NCBI GenBank assembly: GCA_005239585.1
Contig: SBBU01000129.1
Location: 1-6,935 of the forward strand
Length of the DNA: 6,935 nucleotides
Direction of reading: 5' to 3'
Origin: Planctomycetaceae bacterium
GTDB lineage: Bacteria; Planctomycetota; MHYJ01; SBBU01
The notes beneath the pieces are model-generated. The model was not told the origin of the DNA and did no database searches. It saw only the letters and a list, made by a program, of their open reading frames with translations. The position numbers and the translations under genes are program-made. Positions 6,557-6,935 of the stretch are shown piece after piece. The number at the start of each line of letters is the position of its first letter. Within the stretch, counting starts at the first letter, position 1.

Positions 6557-6935
6557 ATTGCAGAAATTATCTCTATTGTTCTGACTTTGTGCACACCACA
6601 ATGCCTCGATAAACCTGTAATTGAAAGGGATGCGATCAACGACACAGTACTAGATTCTACAGATTACAAAGCCACACTTTGTACTGATTCTGCCACCATT
6701 ACAACCATGGATACATCAATCCAAACTGATAAGAAAGATTCAGGCGTCTTTTCGACAGCTCTTATAGTAGTACTGATAGCAGGCGTATGGGGTATTTTAC
6801 TATATTTGCTTCTTATGGTCTTAAACAAAGGTGAGCATTCAGAAATTGCTCATCTTCTTGAAAGTGCCTTTCGGAAGCCCTTCTTGGCTTCCCGAGGTGT
6901 ACCTGCTGTTTGTGAAACTGGGTGGTTCAACGAAT
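6557..6935 (+). CDS. Unrecognised exported/membrane protein, 3' end outside the window
   Basis: This frame is open from before the kdsB stop to the window edge, with 126 codons after the ribosome site. It encodes a hydrophobic N-terminus (IISIVLTLC, about 4-12) ending in CTPQC, like a signal peptide. A polar, Asp/Thr-rich stretch (about 18-62) follows, then a strong membrane segment at about 64-89 (FSTALIVVLIAGVWGILLYL and on), then a charged, probably cytoplasmic part. I recognise no family. The frame has no ATG, GTG or TTG near the ribosome site: it would need ATT 6557, a rare start codon. TTG 6558 in the next frame reads MQKLSLLF and stops at 6582. One inserted base there would join a standard signal peptide to this frame, so a frameshift is possible. 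The first ATG in frame is 6707, with no ribosome site; it would retain the membrane segment but lose the signal-like region. The gene probably follows kdsB in the same transcript. Confidence 0.5.
   Translation, partial: MAEIISIVLTLCTPQCLDKPVIERDAINDTVLDSTDYKATLCTDSATITTMDTSIQTDKKDSGVFSTALIVVLIAGVWGILLYLLLMVLNKGEHSEIAHLLESAFRKPFLASRGVPAVCETGWFNE
6873..6892 (+). repeat. Inverted repeat (hairpin) inside the last ORF
   Basis: GGAAGCC (6873-6879) and GGCTTCC (6886-6892) form a perfect 7-bp stem around CTTCTT. Pairing can extend outward by TC/GA with one bulged C. No T-run follows and the reading frame continues through it, so it is not an intrinsic terminator of the usual kind. Confidence 0.4.

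Noticed and set aside
6505..6612. ATG 6505 overlapping the kdsB stop, a 35-codon frame starting MSKISSKYRR
   Set aside because: It ends quickly, has Cys/Tyr/Trp-rich non-coding-like composition and no ribosome site; the later frame has the SD.

Overview
The window reads as a stretch of chromosome from a Gram-negative bacterium of a poorly sampled lineage. Two facts drive this. KdsB, the enzyme that activates Kdo for lipopolysaccharide, implies an LPS-type outer membrane. A complete DNA topoisomerase VI (B and A subunits) is an archaeal/eukaryotic-type enzyme found only patchily in bacteria. Planctomycete/Brocadiales-like or Omnitrophota-like bacteria would fit, but the sequence alone does not settle the taxon.

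Left part, plus strand. A short charged ORF (69-239, weak) is followed by a sigma70-like promoter (261-288) and a strong Shine-Dalgarno (SD) sequence. These lead into top6B (313-1929) and top6A (1898-2986), which overlap by 32 bp. All recognisable catalytic motifs of the ATP-driven type IIB topoisomerase are present in both subunits. After 61 bp comes an AMP-forming long-chain acyl-CoA ligase (3048-4712). It starts at TTG with no SD, 8 nt after a perfect TATAAT.

Middle, minus strand. A two-gene cassette, convergent with the ligase (9-bp gap), encodes an IS1 InsA-like zinc-ribbon/helix-turn-helix protein (5647-5252) and a three-helix membrane protein resembling the RipA family (5252-4722). The two are joined by a TAATG stop/start overlap. 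No InsB-type DDE transposase is present, so the InsA-like protein looks like a domesticated DNA-binding protein.

The divergent gap between this cassette and kdsB (5648-5801) holds the most unusual structure in the window. Five copies of T(G/A)ACAAC lie at exactly 14-bp intervals, alternating G and A, with a degraded sixth copy. They are followed directly by two palindromes and a TTGAGA-N16-TAAAAT promoter. That promoter would start kdsB transcription almost at its ATG.

Right part, plus strand. kdsB (5802-6512) is intact in its main motifs but lacks about 15 residues in one loop. After it comes a strong SD sequence and the beginning of an unrecognised exported/membrane protein that runs off the window (6557-6935). 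The SD points to either a rare ATT start or a TTG start followed by a frameshift.

Two initiation modes seem to coexist: SD-led genes (top6B, top6A, the last gene) and apparently leaderless genes (acyl-CoA ligase, kdsB). The genes cover chromosome topology, lipid activation and LPS synthesis. No single pathway joins them except the possible regulatory link between the InsA-like protein and the repeat array.
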